Source of the DNA: Bryobacter sp.
GTDB taxonomy: Bacteria; Acidobacteriota; Terriglobia; Bryobacterales; Bryobacteraceae
DNA length: 42,797 nucleotides
Reading direction: 5' to 3'
NCBI GenBank assembly: GCA_022843605.1
Contig: JALHNI010000041.1
Coordinates: 1-42,797, forward strand
In this document: in pieces, positions 29,497 to 37,212 of the stretch
How positions within the stretch are numbered: the first letter of the stretch is position 1
Layout of the letters: each line of letters opens with the position of its first letter
Notes under the pieces: generated by a model
Database searches by the model: none
What the model was told of the DNA's origin: nothing
What the model saw: only the letters and a program-made list of their open reading frames with translations
Position numbers and translations under genes: made by a program

Positions 29497-30412
29497 GCAT
29501 CGGTTTGGACATGTTGGGATTGCGGGGCGTCCGAACGCTGGCAAGTCAACTCTATTGAACGCACTCGTGGGAGCAAAGCTCGCCATTGTGGCCCCGCGGC
29601 CGCAGACGACTCGGACGGTGATCCAGGGTGTAACTACGCGGCCGAATGCACAGATCGTCTTTGTCGATACGCCAGGCATCCACGAAAGTGACAACAGCTT
29701 CAATCGCCGGATGATGCAGACGGTGAGACAGGCGATCGAGGGACGTGACCTCATCCTCTATGTGGTGGATGCTACCCTGCCTTGCGATGAGCGTGAACTG
29801 AAAGCCATGGACGCGGTCCGCAAGACGGGCACACCCGTAGTATGCGCGCTGAACAAGATCGATAAGATCAAGGACAAGCGCGAGCTACTCCCCATCATGC
29901 AGAAGTACGCCGAAGTGTTTACGTTCAAGGAGATTGTGCCGATTTCGGCCCGAAAGGGCGGCGTGAGCATTGAAGCTCTGATCGAAACGATTGTGCGGCA
30001 GTTGCCGACTGGACCGGCGATGTATCCGGAAGACTATCTAACCGATCAGCCGATGCGGTTTCTGGTGGCGGAGTTAGTTCGAGAGCAGATTCTGCGGCTG
30101 ACGAACCAGGAAGTACCGCATGCGGTGGCAGTGGTGGTGGAGAAGTGGGAAGAGACCGAAAAGCTGGTGCGAATCAACGCCAGTATCATCGTGGAGCGCA
30201 CCGGGCAGAAGAAGATCATTATTGGTCAGGGTGGGCAAATGATCAAGGAGGTCGGTTCACGAGCGCGGATTGAAATTGAGAAATGGACCGAACGAAAGGT
30301 GTTTCTCGAACTCTTCGTGAAAGTGGTGGCGGGCTGGCGAGAGAAGCCCGAGTTCCTGCGGGAGCTTGACTGGCGGATGGTGGCATCAACAACGACCAGC
30401 GCCGAAGCCTAG
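29474..30412 (+). CDS. era: GTPase Era
   Basis: This 312-residue GTPase assists 30S assembly. The motifs are G1 GRPNAGKST at 18-26, G2 around RPQTTRTVIQG, G3 VDTPGIHE and G4 NKIDKI. The C-terminal KH domain contains KKIIIGQGGQMIKEVGSRAR, which binds the 16S rRNA 3' end. All are intact and the length is normal. It overlaps the CBS-domain gene by 23 nt and ends the phoH-ybeY-CBS-era unit. The next gene is convergent. Confidence 0.97.
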   Translation: MAKPPKVEHRFGHVGIAGRPNAGKSTLLNALVGAKLAIVAPRPQTTRTVIQGVTTRPNAQIVFVDTPGIHESDNSFNRRMMQTVRQAIEGRDLILYVVDATLPCDERELKAMDAVRKTGTPVVCALNKIDKIKDKRELLPIMQKYAEVFTFKEIVPISARKGGVSIEALIETIVRQLPTGPAMYPEDYLTDQPMRFLVAELVREQILRLTNQEVPHAVAVVVEKWEETEKLVRINASIIVERTGQKKIIIGQGGQMIKEVGSRARIEIEKWTERKVFLELFVKVVAGWREKPEFLRELDWRMVASTTTSAEA

Positions 30413-30421
30413 TCAGGCTGG

Positions 30422-31204
30422 TTAGCCGAGCTGTCCACGGGTGAGACCGCAATCGACCGCGATCGAAGCGCCGGTGTGGTAGCTGGCGCGATCAGAAGCA
30501 AGAAAAACGACCACGTCGGCTAACTCTTCGGGCGTGGCAATGCGTTTCAGAGCGGTGAGGGCGGCCCAACGTTCCTTAATCACGGATTCTTTGGTTTGTT
30601 GGTCGGCGGCGAGCTTTCCGGCTAACCCATTCAGCCGATCGGTGGCGGTGTATCCAGGGCAAACGTTATTTACGGTGACGCCGAACGCGCCATATTCATT
30701 GGCGAGCGACTTCACCAGCCCGGCCACGGCAGCCCGCACCGAATTCGAAAGGATCAGCCCATCGAGCGGCTGTTTCACCGAAACTGAGGTGATGGTCAAG
30801 AGGCGGCCCCAACCCTGCGCCTTCATGCCGGGCAGCACAGCCTGAGCGAAGTGGAGCGTGCTCATGAGATTCAACTGGACGGCAGCCTGCCAGTCAGCCG
30901 TGGTGGTCTGCTCGAAGGTCTTTGAAGGCGGGCCGCCGGCGTTGGTGACGCAGATGTCTACGGAACCGAAACGTGCGCGCACACTCTCAACGAAACGGCT
31001 CACCTGTTCGGCATCAGTCACGTCAACCGGAATGGCCATGACATCGGGGCCTATGGATTCGGCGGCGGAGGCCAGTGACCTTGCATCCCGAGCGCAGATA
31101 GCGACTCGGGAACCCTCCGCGGCCAAGCCGCGGGCCACCGCCAAGCCAAGACCTTTGCTGGCGGCGGCCACGATTGCGACGCGGTTTTGGAGTCCAAGGT
31201 TCAT
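30422..31204 (-). CDS. SDR-family protein lacking the canonical Tyr-Lys catalytic pair
   Basis: This 260-residue protein has the classical short-chain dehydrogenase fold. The nucleotide motif is AAASKGLGLAVARGLA and the NAG motif is VTNAGGPP. The active-site serine region TSVSVKQPLDGL is present. Where the family has YxxxK, this protein has LSNSVRAAV: Leu in place of Tyr and Arg in place of Lys. A known sub-group of SDR proteins annotated as 3-oxoacyl-ACP reductase-like shares this change. Classical hydride-transfer chemistry is doubtful. It is the last gene of the VWFA operon, 3 nt after the 67-residue gene. Confidence 0.85.
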   Translation of the reverse strand: MNLGLQNRVAIVAAASKGLGLAVARGLAAEGSRVAICARDARSLASAAESIGPDVMAIPVDVTDAEQVSRFVESVRARFGSVDICVTNAGGPPSKTFEQTTTADWQAAVQLNLMSTLHFAQAVLPGMKAQGWGRLLTITSVSVKQPLDGLILSNSVRAAVAGLVKSLANEYGAFGVTVNNVCPGYTATDRLNGLAGKLAADQQTKESVIKERWAALTALKRIATPEELADVVVFLASDRASYHTGASIAVDCGLTRGQLG

Positions 31205-31207
31205 CGT

Positions 31208-31411
31208 TTAGGCGCGCTGGCTCATTCGACCGGCCCAGCGCAAGAAGCGAAGCAATTCATGCCGGTGTTGCCAGGAAAAAGCGAAGAACTGCCGGCCGGT
31301 GATCTCATCCGCATGGATTCCCCAGTAGGTCTCGATCCGCCAACGGAGATAGGGGCTGGCCCAGGGGCGGAACGAGTATCCGCGAATGGAGTTCCAAAGA
31401 AAGCTCAACAT
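31208..31411 (-). CDS. Small conserved-looking protein of unknown function
   Basis: This 67-residue basic and aromatic protein is rich in Trp, Arg, Phe and Tyr (RPWASPYLRWRIETYWGI, later HRHELLRFLRWAGRM). It has no signal peptide and no clear membrane segment. Its ATG directly abuts the stop of the VWFA gene, and the SDR gene starts 3 nt after its own stop, so it is embedded in an operon and very likely translated. I do not recognise a named family. Confidence 0.65.
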   Translation of the reverse strand: MLSFLWNSIRGYSFRPWASPYLRWRIETYWGIHADEITGRQFFAFSWQHRHELLRFLRWAGRMSQRA

Positions 31412-32338
31412 TTAGCGGTTCTGGGAGAGCTTCTTGGGCTCTCGCTGGTTGGGTGTCGCGTAGTATCCGGAGCGGGTGCGAACAACGGGATTGTTTGGAC
31501 CTTTGGCTGTAACCTTGATGCTGCGGTAGCTGCCATCGAGCGCTGCGTTCAAGGGTGAGTAGGTAATGACGTATTGATTCCGAATGTCGTGCGCCACTTG
31601 AAGCGCCAACTTCTCGACTTCCTCGAGTTCTTTCGGGAAGAAGCAGAGACCACCGGTAGACTCGGAAATGGCTTTCAGTGAGCGCTGGGCCTTTCGAGCC
31701 TCGCGCGGCTCCTCCGTAGAGAGCAAGCCAATCACGTGGATGACGACATTCGACCGGCCTGTTTTCGCGAGAAGCTTCTCAAGCGTCGTAGAACTGGCGT
31801 TGTCATTGCCATCCGTGAGCAGCATGAGGACGCGCTTATCGTGCTTACCTTTAACGACATTATCCAGGGATAGGTTGATGGCATCGTAGAAGGCAGTGCC
31901 CCCACGCGAGTCAATGCGGGCCAGCCCCTCCTCCATCTTCTTATGGTCCGAGGTAAAGGGAACATCCTCGAAGGCTTCGTCGTTGAAGTTGACGATGAAA
32001 ACTTGATCGCGCGGATTGGAGGCTTTCACCATTGCAATCGCGGCAGCTTCTACTTTGGTGCGGCGATCCCGCATGGAACCGGAGTTGTCGACAATCAAGC
32101 CAAGCGACACGGGTACGTCTTCTCGGAGGAACGCCTTGATCGGCTGCTCGACGTTGTTCTCCATGACCTTAAACGCCGTACGCGGAAGGTCCGTGACCAG
32201 TTGACCCTTGGAGTTGACCACCGTGGCATAAAGCGGTACGAGCCGGGTGTCAGACCGAAAAGTGGGTTCGGGGTCCTGGGCATAGGCGGTGGCGCCCAGG
32301 CCCGCACCGAGGAAACTTCGTCTACTGAGCAGGTGCAT
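31412..32338 (-). CDS. VWFA-domain protein, exported
   Basis: This 308-residue protein starts LLSRRSFLGAGLGATAYAQ, a twin-arginine-type signal. A beta domain follows (TRLVPLYATVVNSKGQLVTD) and then a VWA domain at about 75-260 with an intact metal site: DNSGSMRDRR (DxSxS), the threonine loop GGTAFYDAI and LLTDGNDNAS. It ends with YVITYSPLNAALDGSYRSIK. This is the acidobacterial VWFA-related layout. Such proteins bind other proteins through the metal site. The partner is unknown. The start overlaps the preceding VWFA gene by 17 nt. Confidence 0.88.
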   Translation of the reverse strand: MHLLSRRSFLGAGLGATAYAQDPEPTFRSDTRLVPLYATVVNSKGQLVTDLPRTAFKVMENNVEQPIKAFLREDVPVSLGLIVDNSGSMRDRRTKVEAAAIAMVKASNPRDQVFIVNFNDEAFEDVPFTSDHKKMEEGLARIDSRGGTAFYDAINLSLDNVVKGKHDKRVLMLLTDGNDNASSTTLEKLLAKTGRSNVVIHVIGLLSTEEPREARKAQRSLKAISESTGGLCFFPKELEEVEKLALQVAHDIRNQYVITYSPLNAALDGSYRSIKVTAKGPNNPVVRTRSGYYATPNQREPKKLSQNR

Positions 32339-33407
32339 AATAGCCTTGCCGCCATGCAGGCTTAAGGGGCGGCAATCCTTTCGGTTGAATCAATTTCACT
32401 TGCACACGACGATACTTTCCATCGCGTTCCTGGTTGAGGGGCGAGTAGCCCAGGACATACTGGTTCCGGAGTTCAATACCGATTTTCGCGGCGACGTCCG
32501 GGAGTTCGTTGATGTTCTCAATCGGGAAATGACGGCCGCCGGTCTGCTCGGCCACTTCGGTTAACAGACCTGGACCACCCATCTCCTCCGCGGAACGGCC
32601 GCGGGCCGAAATCGGCTCGAAAATACCGATTGCATAGATCTGGACGTCCGCTTCACGGATCAGGTTCCGAATCTCGCTCTCGGTGTAGCGGGAGGAGTTG
32701 TCGCCGCCATCGGACAGAATAATAATGGCCTTGCGCGGATTCTGCGCTTTCTTCATCTGAGTCATCGCGGTGTAAACACCGTCAAGAAGAGCAGTTTTTC
32801 CCTTGGCCTGGGTAAAGGTGAGACGATTTTGGATCTCCTCGGTGGAGTGGGTGAAGGGCACGACGAGTTCGGGCCGGTCATTGAACTGAACGAGAAAGAA
32901 CTCGTCTTCCGGATTGGCCGTTTTGAAAAATTGCGCAGCGGCTTGACGGGCCTTTTGGAGTTTGGACCCCATGCTGCCGCTAGCATCGAAAACCAGCCCA
33001 ATGGAAAGAGGCGCATCTTCGCTGGCGAACTGAGTGATCTTCTGCTCAACCTTATCCTCAAAGAGCTTGAACTGCTCCTTCTCGAGGCCAGTAACGAAGC
33101 GATTGAGCGGATCCCGGACGGTAACATTGATCAGGACCAGGTTGGTGTCAACGCGGATGTTGGGGGTACGGGCTTCAGTTTCGGCGGGCTTTGGGGTAGC
33201 CGTCGAGATGCGCGGTTCGATGCCAACTCTGGCCGGAGGGAGTGGAGTGGGTTGGGCCTCGGGCGGCTTGACAGGCTCAGCGGCCTTCTTTTGGTCGCCC
33301 GGAGGCTGGACGTTGTTCTTCGTCCGATCCGCCGCCGGAAGGTTCGCCGCCAGAAAAACAATCAGCGCCGCTCGAAGTAGCCCTGTGGGAAATAGCATGA
33401 ACACCAT
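32322..33407 (-). CDS. VWFA-domain protein with Pro-rich linker, exported
   Basis: This 361-residue paralogue of the next gene has a signal peptide (FPTGLLRAALIVFLAANLPA) and a long proline- and lysine-rich linker to about residue 85. The N-terminal beta domain is IRVDTNLVLINVTVRDPLNR. The VWA domain at about 135-320 has DASGSMGSKLQ, KTALLDGVYTAM and ILSDGGDNSSRY forming the metal site. The end, YVLGYSPLNQERDGKYRRVQ, matches that of its neighbour. It is first in a leftward four-gene operon. An ATG at 33398 is an alternative start. Confidence 0.88.
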   Translation of the reverse strand: MVFMLFPTGLLRAALIVFLAANLPAADRTKNNVQPPGDQKKAAEPVKPPEAQPTPLPPARVGIEPRISTATPKPAETEARTPNIRVDTNLVLINVTVRDPLNRFVTGLEKEQFKLFEDKVEQKITQFASEDAPLSIGLVFDASGSMGSKLQKARQAAAQFFKTANPEDEFFLVQFNDRPELVVPFTHSTEEIQNRLTFTQAKGKTALLDGVYTAMTQMKKAQNPRKAIIILSDGGDNSSRYTESEIRNLIREADVQIYAIGIFEPISARGRSAEEMGGPGLLTEVAEQTGGRHFPIENINELPDVAAKIGIELRNQYVLGYSPLNQERDGKYRRVQVKLIQPKGLPPLKPAWRQGYYAPAQ

Positions 33408-33523
33408 CCCGTTCGAGGAAGTCTCGATTCATCTTCACGATATCACCAAACACCAATCCTCGACCCAGGAAGCGGGTGAACTTTTGGGGGCAAAAGTGGG
33501 CGCAAACCAGGGTGCCATCGTGC

Positions 33524-33529
33524 TACCAT
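33524..33529 (+). promoter_or_regulatory. -10 box (TGCTACCAT) just before kdsB
   Basis: TACCAT at 33524-33529, preceded by TGC as an extended -10, ends 5 nt before the GTG at 33535. It predicts a leaderless kdsB-pyrG-kdsA mRNA and decides the kdsB start, for which no Shine-Dalgarno sequence exists. Confidence 0.55.
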
Positions 33530-33534
33530 CGAAT

Positions 33535-34308
33535 GTGCCGCAGCGCATACTCGGCGTCATTCCTGCCAGGTTTTCTTCCAGCCGGTTTCCCGGTAAAGCC
33601 CTCGTCTCTATTGCCGGCAAACCCATGATTCAGCACGTCTGGGAACGTGCCCTCGAGGCAAGATATCTCACCAACGTGGTGGTGGCTACGGACGACGAAC
33701 GGATCGCCAAGACGGCACGCGCCTTTGGCGCAATGGTCCGCATCACGAGAAGTGACCATTTTTCCGGCACGGACAGGGTAGCCGAAGTCGCCTCAGCCGA
33801 CCCGGCTTCGGTGGTGGTGAACATCCAAGGCGACGAACCGCTGATTGACCCCGCCGCAATCGATGCCGCTGTCTTGGCTTTGCTCGACAACCCCGACATC
33901 CCGATGGCGACGCTGAAGCGCCGGATCGAAGACCCGGCTGACCACGCGAATCCGAATGTGGTGAAGGTGGTGACGGACCGATTGTCGAATGCCATCTACT
34001 TTTCGCGTTCGACGATCCCGTTCAATCGAGGGCAGAAGGCCAGCTACTACAAGCACATTGGCCTTTACGTCTATCAGCGCGATTTTTTACTGAGTTACTC
34101 GGACCTGCCGGTAGGTCCGCTGGAGACAGCAGAGTGCTTGGAACAATTGCGAGCCCTCGAGAACGGCTATAAGATTCGAGTGGCCGAGACTGAGTACGAA
34201 TCTCTTGGCGTGGATACACCGGAAGATCTGGCGCGCTTGCGGCAGTTCTTTGAAGCTTCTTTATCCAGGCAATTTTCTCTTCCTAAACCTATAACTAACA
34301 ATGGCTAA
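33535..34308 (+). CDS. kdsB: 3-deoxy-manno-octulosonate cytidylyltransferase
   Basis: This 257-residue enzyme makes CMP-Kdo from CTP and Kdo for lipopolysaccharide. It opens GVIPARFSSSRFPGKAL, the nucleotide-binding loop of KdsB. DHFSGTDRVAEVA and VNIQGDEPLIDP are the metal and sugar motifs, and HIGLYVYQRDFL and ETAECLEQLRALENGYKI follow in the usual order. The frame is open upstream to 33034 but overlaps the VWFA gene on the other strand. The family N-terminus and the -10 box fix GTG 33535. It overlaps pyrG by 8 nt. Confidence 0.94.
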   Translation: MPQRILGVIPARFSSSRFPGKALVSIAGKPMIQHVWERALEARYLTNVVVATDDERIAKTARAFGAMVRITRSDHFSGTDRVAEVASADPASVVVNIQGDEPLIDPAAIDAAVLALLDNPDIPMATLKRRIEDPADHANPNVVKVVTDRLSNAIYFSRSTIPFNRGQKASYYKHIGLYVYQRDFLLSYSDLPVGPLETAECLEQLRALENGYKIRVAETEYESLGVDTPEDLARLRQFFEASLSRQFSLPKPITNNG

Positions 34309-35932
34309 ATATATTTTTGTGACTGGCGGCGTCGTTTCTTCTCTAGGTAAGGGGATCGCAGCGGCGTCGATCGGGTGCTTGCTGGAGAGTCGCGGTCTGC
34401 GGGTCTGTATGCAGAAATTCGATCCGTATTTGAATATCGACCCCGGCACAATGAGTCCTTTCCAGCATGGCGAAGTCTTCGTCACCGACGATGGCGCCGA
34501 AACCGATTTGGACCTTGGCCATTACGAACGGTTTACGCACTCACCCCTGTCAAAGGCGAACAATCTTACCAGCGGCCGGATCTACGAGCAGATCATCATG
34601 AAAGAGCGCAGGGGCGACTATCTCGGCAAGACGGTGCAGGTGATTCCGCACGTGACCGACGAGATCAAGAACGCGATGCGCAAAGTAAGTGACGGGATCG
34701 ATATCGTCATCTGTGAGATTGGAGGAACGGTGGGCGATATTGAGAGCCTGCCATTTCTCGAAGCGATTCGGCAAATGCGGCACGAGGTGGGACGTAGCAA
34801 CGCCTGCTTCGTGCACCTGACTCTTGTTCCCTGGATCGCCGCCGCGCAAGAACTGAAAACGAAGCCGACGCAGCACTCAGTGAAGGAGTTGCGGGCCCTT
34901 GGCATCCAGCCGGACGTGCTGCTCTGCCGCTCGGAACGTCCCTTGGCGGAAGAGATGAAGGCCAAGATCGCGTTGTTCTGCGACGTGGACCTGGACGCCG
35001 TGGTGACGGTGATGGACGTCGATAGTGTTTACGCAGTCCCGCTGGTTCTGGCGGAGCAGCAGGTGGACGACAAGCTCCTGCGGATTTTCGAGATGAATGC
35101 CAAACCGCGAGACATGAGTGCCTGGGGCACGATGGTCCAGCGCATGAAGAATCCGCGAGACGTGGTTCAGATCGGATTAGTCGGCAAGTATGTTGAGTAC
35201 GAGGATTCGTATAAGAGCCTAAAGGAAGCACTGATCCACGGCGCGTTAGCGCACAACTTGCGAATCGAGTTCAATTGGATTGAGGCCCAGACGCTGGAGT
35301 GGCCTGGATGCCAGGATGTACTCAACCAATTTGACGGCATCCTGGTTCCTGGAGGCTTCGGTTCGCGTGGAGTTGAGGGCATGCTGCATGCAATCCGGTT
35401 TGCACGAGAAGAGCAAGTACCTTATTTCGGGATCTGCCTCGGCATGCAAACGATGGTGATCGAGTTTGCACGGAACGTGGCTGGACTCGAAGGCGCCGAC
35501 TCGACCGAATTCAATCCGGCAGCGCCGCATCGGGTGATCTATAAATTGCGCGAGTTACTCGGCGTGGATGAACTCGGCGGAACGATGAGACTGGGAGCGT
35601 ACCCGTGCCAATTGAAGGAGGGGAGTCTTGCTCGCGAAGCCTACGGCCAAGGCGAAATCAGCGAGAGGCATCGGCATCGCTTTGAATTCAACCGCGAGTA
35701 TGAGAAAGCGCTGGGTGACCATGGTTTGAGCATCTCGGGCCAGACCCCAGATGGCGTCTACGTCGAGATCTGTGAGTTACCCGGCCATCCCTGGTTCCTG
35801 GGTTGCCAGTTTCACCCTGAGTTCAAGTCGAAGCCACTGGAACCACATCCATTGTTCACCGCGTTTCTCGGTGCATCCTACGCGAATCGCCAGAAACGTC
35901 TCAACCGACTGGAGCAGCCGCTTTTTTCGTGA
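34301..35932 (+). CDS. pyrG: CTP synthase
   Basis: This 543-residue enzyme converts UTP to CTP using glutamine. The N-terminal synthetase opens YIFVTGGVVSSLGKGIAAAS, with CEIGGTVGDIESLPFLEAIR further on. The C-terminal glutamine amidotransferase has the nucleophile loop GICLGMQT (Cys near 388) and the His-Glu pair in FHPEFKSKP. Everything is intact. Its product CTP is the co-substrate of KdsB encoded just upstream. It overlaps kdsB by 8 nt and the kdsA start by up to 4 nt. Confidence 0.98.
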   Translation: MAKYIFVTGGVVSSLGKGIAAASIGCLLESRGLRVCMQKFDPYLNIDPGTMSPFQHGEVFVTDDGAETDLDLGHYERFTHSPLSKANNLTSGRIYEQIIMKERRGDYLGKTVQVIPHVTDEIKNAMRKVSDGIDIVICEIGGTVGDIESLPFLEAIRQMRHEVGRSNACFVHLTLVPWIAAAQELKTKPTQHSVKELRALGIQPDVLLCRSERPLAEEMKAKIALFCDVDLDAVVTVMDVDSVYAVPLVLAEQQVDDKLLRIFEMNAKPRDMSAWGTMVQRMKNPRDVVQIGLVGKYVEYEDSYKSLKEALIHGALAHNLRIEFNWIEAQTLEWPGCQDVLNQFDGILVPGGFGSRGVEGMLHAIRFAREEQVPYFGICLGMQTMVIEFARNVAGLEGADSTEFNPAAPHRVIYKLRELLGVDELGGTMRLGAYPCQLKEGSLAREAYGQGEISERHRHRFEFNREYEKALGDHGLSISGQTPDGVYVEICELPGHPWFLGCQFHPEFKSKPLEPHPLFTAFLGASYANRQKRLNRLEQPLFS

Positions 35933-36732
35933 TGACACGTGCGATTGAGTTATCGCGGGAACTCCAACTCGGTGGTGACGCACCACTAACCTTGATTGCC
36001 GGCCCTTGTGTGATCGAAAGCGAAGAGCACTGCCAATATCTGGCCTGGGAGATCGGGAAGATCGCCGGGCCGTTCGTATTCAAGGCATCGTTTGACAAGG
36101 CGAATCGCTCAAGCGTGGGCTCCTATCGCGGCCCGGGGTTCGAGGAGGGCTGCCGGATCTTGCGCGCGCTGAAGGAACAAGGCTATGTAGTGATGACTGA
36201 TATTCATGAGGCCTGGCAGGCTGAGCCAGTCGCTGAGTGCGCTGACATTCTTCAGATTCCCGCGTTCCTTTGCCGCCAGACGGATTTGCTGATTGCCGCC
36301 GGGCGAACAGGCCGGGTGGTGAACATCAAAAAGGGACAGTTTGTCGCACCAGGGGACATGCGGCACGCAATTGAGAAAGTGACGTCAACCGGAAATGAGA
36401 AGGTGAGTCTCACAGAGCGGGGATCGAGTTTCGGCTACAACAATTTAGTCGTTGACATGCGCGGATTGGTGATCATGCGAGACTTCGGTCATCCTGTGAT
36501 CTTCGATGCCACGCACAGCGTGCAATTGCCTGGAGCTTCAGGGACAACGAGCGGCGGGCAGCCTCGCTTCATTGCGCCGCTGGCCCGGGCGGCCGCAGCT
36601 GTCGGAATCGATGGACTCTTTGTTGAAGTGCACGAGGAACCTGAACGGGCGAAGTCGGATGGAGCTAACGCGCTCCGCTTGGATCAGTTGGACGGGCTTC
36701 TACGACAAGTCAGGACGATTGCGGCCGCTTAG
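35929..36732 (+). CDS. kdsA: 3-deoxy-8-phosphooctulonate synthase
   Basis: This 267-residue enzyme condenses phosphoenolpyruvate with arabinose 5-phosphate to Kdo 8-phosphate. Key blocks are LIAGPCVIESEEH, FKASFDKANRSS, QIPAFLCRQTDLL, NIKKGQFVAPGDM, GYNNLVVDMRGL and FDATHSVQLPG. The cysteine in GPCVIE and FDATHSVQ are consistent with KdsA. Metal dependence cannot be decided by eye with certainty. GTG 35929 and ATG 35932 are both possible starts. The gene end overlaps the convergent DUF6702-like gene by 4 nt. Confidence 0.96.
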   Translation: MMTRAIELSRELQLGGDAPLTLIAGPCVIESEEHCQYLAWEIGKIAGPFVFKASFDKANRSSVGSYRGPGFEEGCRILRALKEQGYVVMTDIHEAWQAEPVAECADILQIPAFLCRQTDLLIAAGRTGRVVNIKKGQFVAPGDMRHAIEKVTSTGNEKVSLTERGSSFGYNNLVVDMRGLVIMRDFGHPVIFDATHSVQLPGASGTTSGGQPRFIAPLARAAAAVGIDGLFVEVHEEPERAKSDGANALRLDQLDGLLRQVRTIAAA

Positions 36733-37208
36733 CGCTTCAGCAATGGCTGCGAACCAGCGCGATCAAATTTCACTTCATTGAGGGATCGTCCATCTTGTTG
36801 CACTTGAACGCTATTCGTCTGGTCCGGTAAGCGATCGAAGAGAATTGAGTTCGTCAGAGTCAGGCCGGAGAGTCCATGGGGCAATGCCACCTCGAAGTAA
36901 GCCGCAACAAAGTGAACCTTTATCTCAAGCCCGACCCAATTGGGCTCCAGCAATTTTCCTTGACGATCGCGAAGTGCAAAGTGAGTGCGTAGATAGTTCC
37001 GTACGAAGGGCGCGGACAACTTAGGATCGTCGAAATTGGCCCTGGGTCCAGTCTGCTCCTTGAACACTCGCTCGAGATCTTCAGTGTGCAACCAGACGAT
37101 CGCCTCCAGAGCCTTCCTGCTGGTGACGTAATCGAGTTGCGCGATCGACGAATGACTGGAATGACCCATGACTGAGCAAACCAGGAGTACGCCCAGAAGG
37201 AAACGCAT
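36729..37208 (-). CDS. Secreted DUF6702-like protein, partner of the M1 peptidase gene
   Basis: This 159-residue protein has a signal peptide (MRFLLGVLLVCSVMGHSS). The mature part reads SIAQLDYVTSRKALEAIVWL, HTEDLERVFKEQ, NYLRTHFALRDRQGKLL and EIKVHFVAAYFEVALP. This is the pattern of DUF6702 proteins, which are often encoded beside M1 peptidases in other phyla. I am moderately sure of that family. It starts 4 nt after the peptidase stop, so the two are co-translated. The function is unknown, and it may be a folding or substrate partner. Confidence 0.65.
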   Translation of the reverse strand: MRFLLGVLLVCSVMGHSSHSSIAQLDYVTSRKALEAIVWLHTEDLERVFKEQTGPRANFDDPKLSAPFVRNYLRTHFALRDRQGKLLEPNWVGLEIKVHFVAAYFEVALPHGLSGLTLTNSILFDRLPDQTNSVQVQQDGRSLNEVKFDRAGSQPLLKR

Positions 37209-37212
37209 CGGA

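Noticed and set aside
33034..33534. Upstream extension of the kdsB frame
   Set aside because: It overlaps the VWFA gene on the other strand, and the KdsB family N-terminus begins at about 33535.
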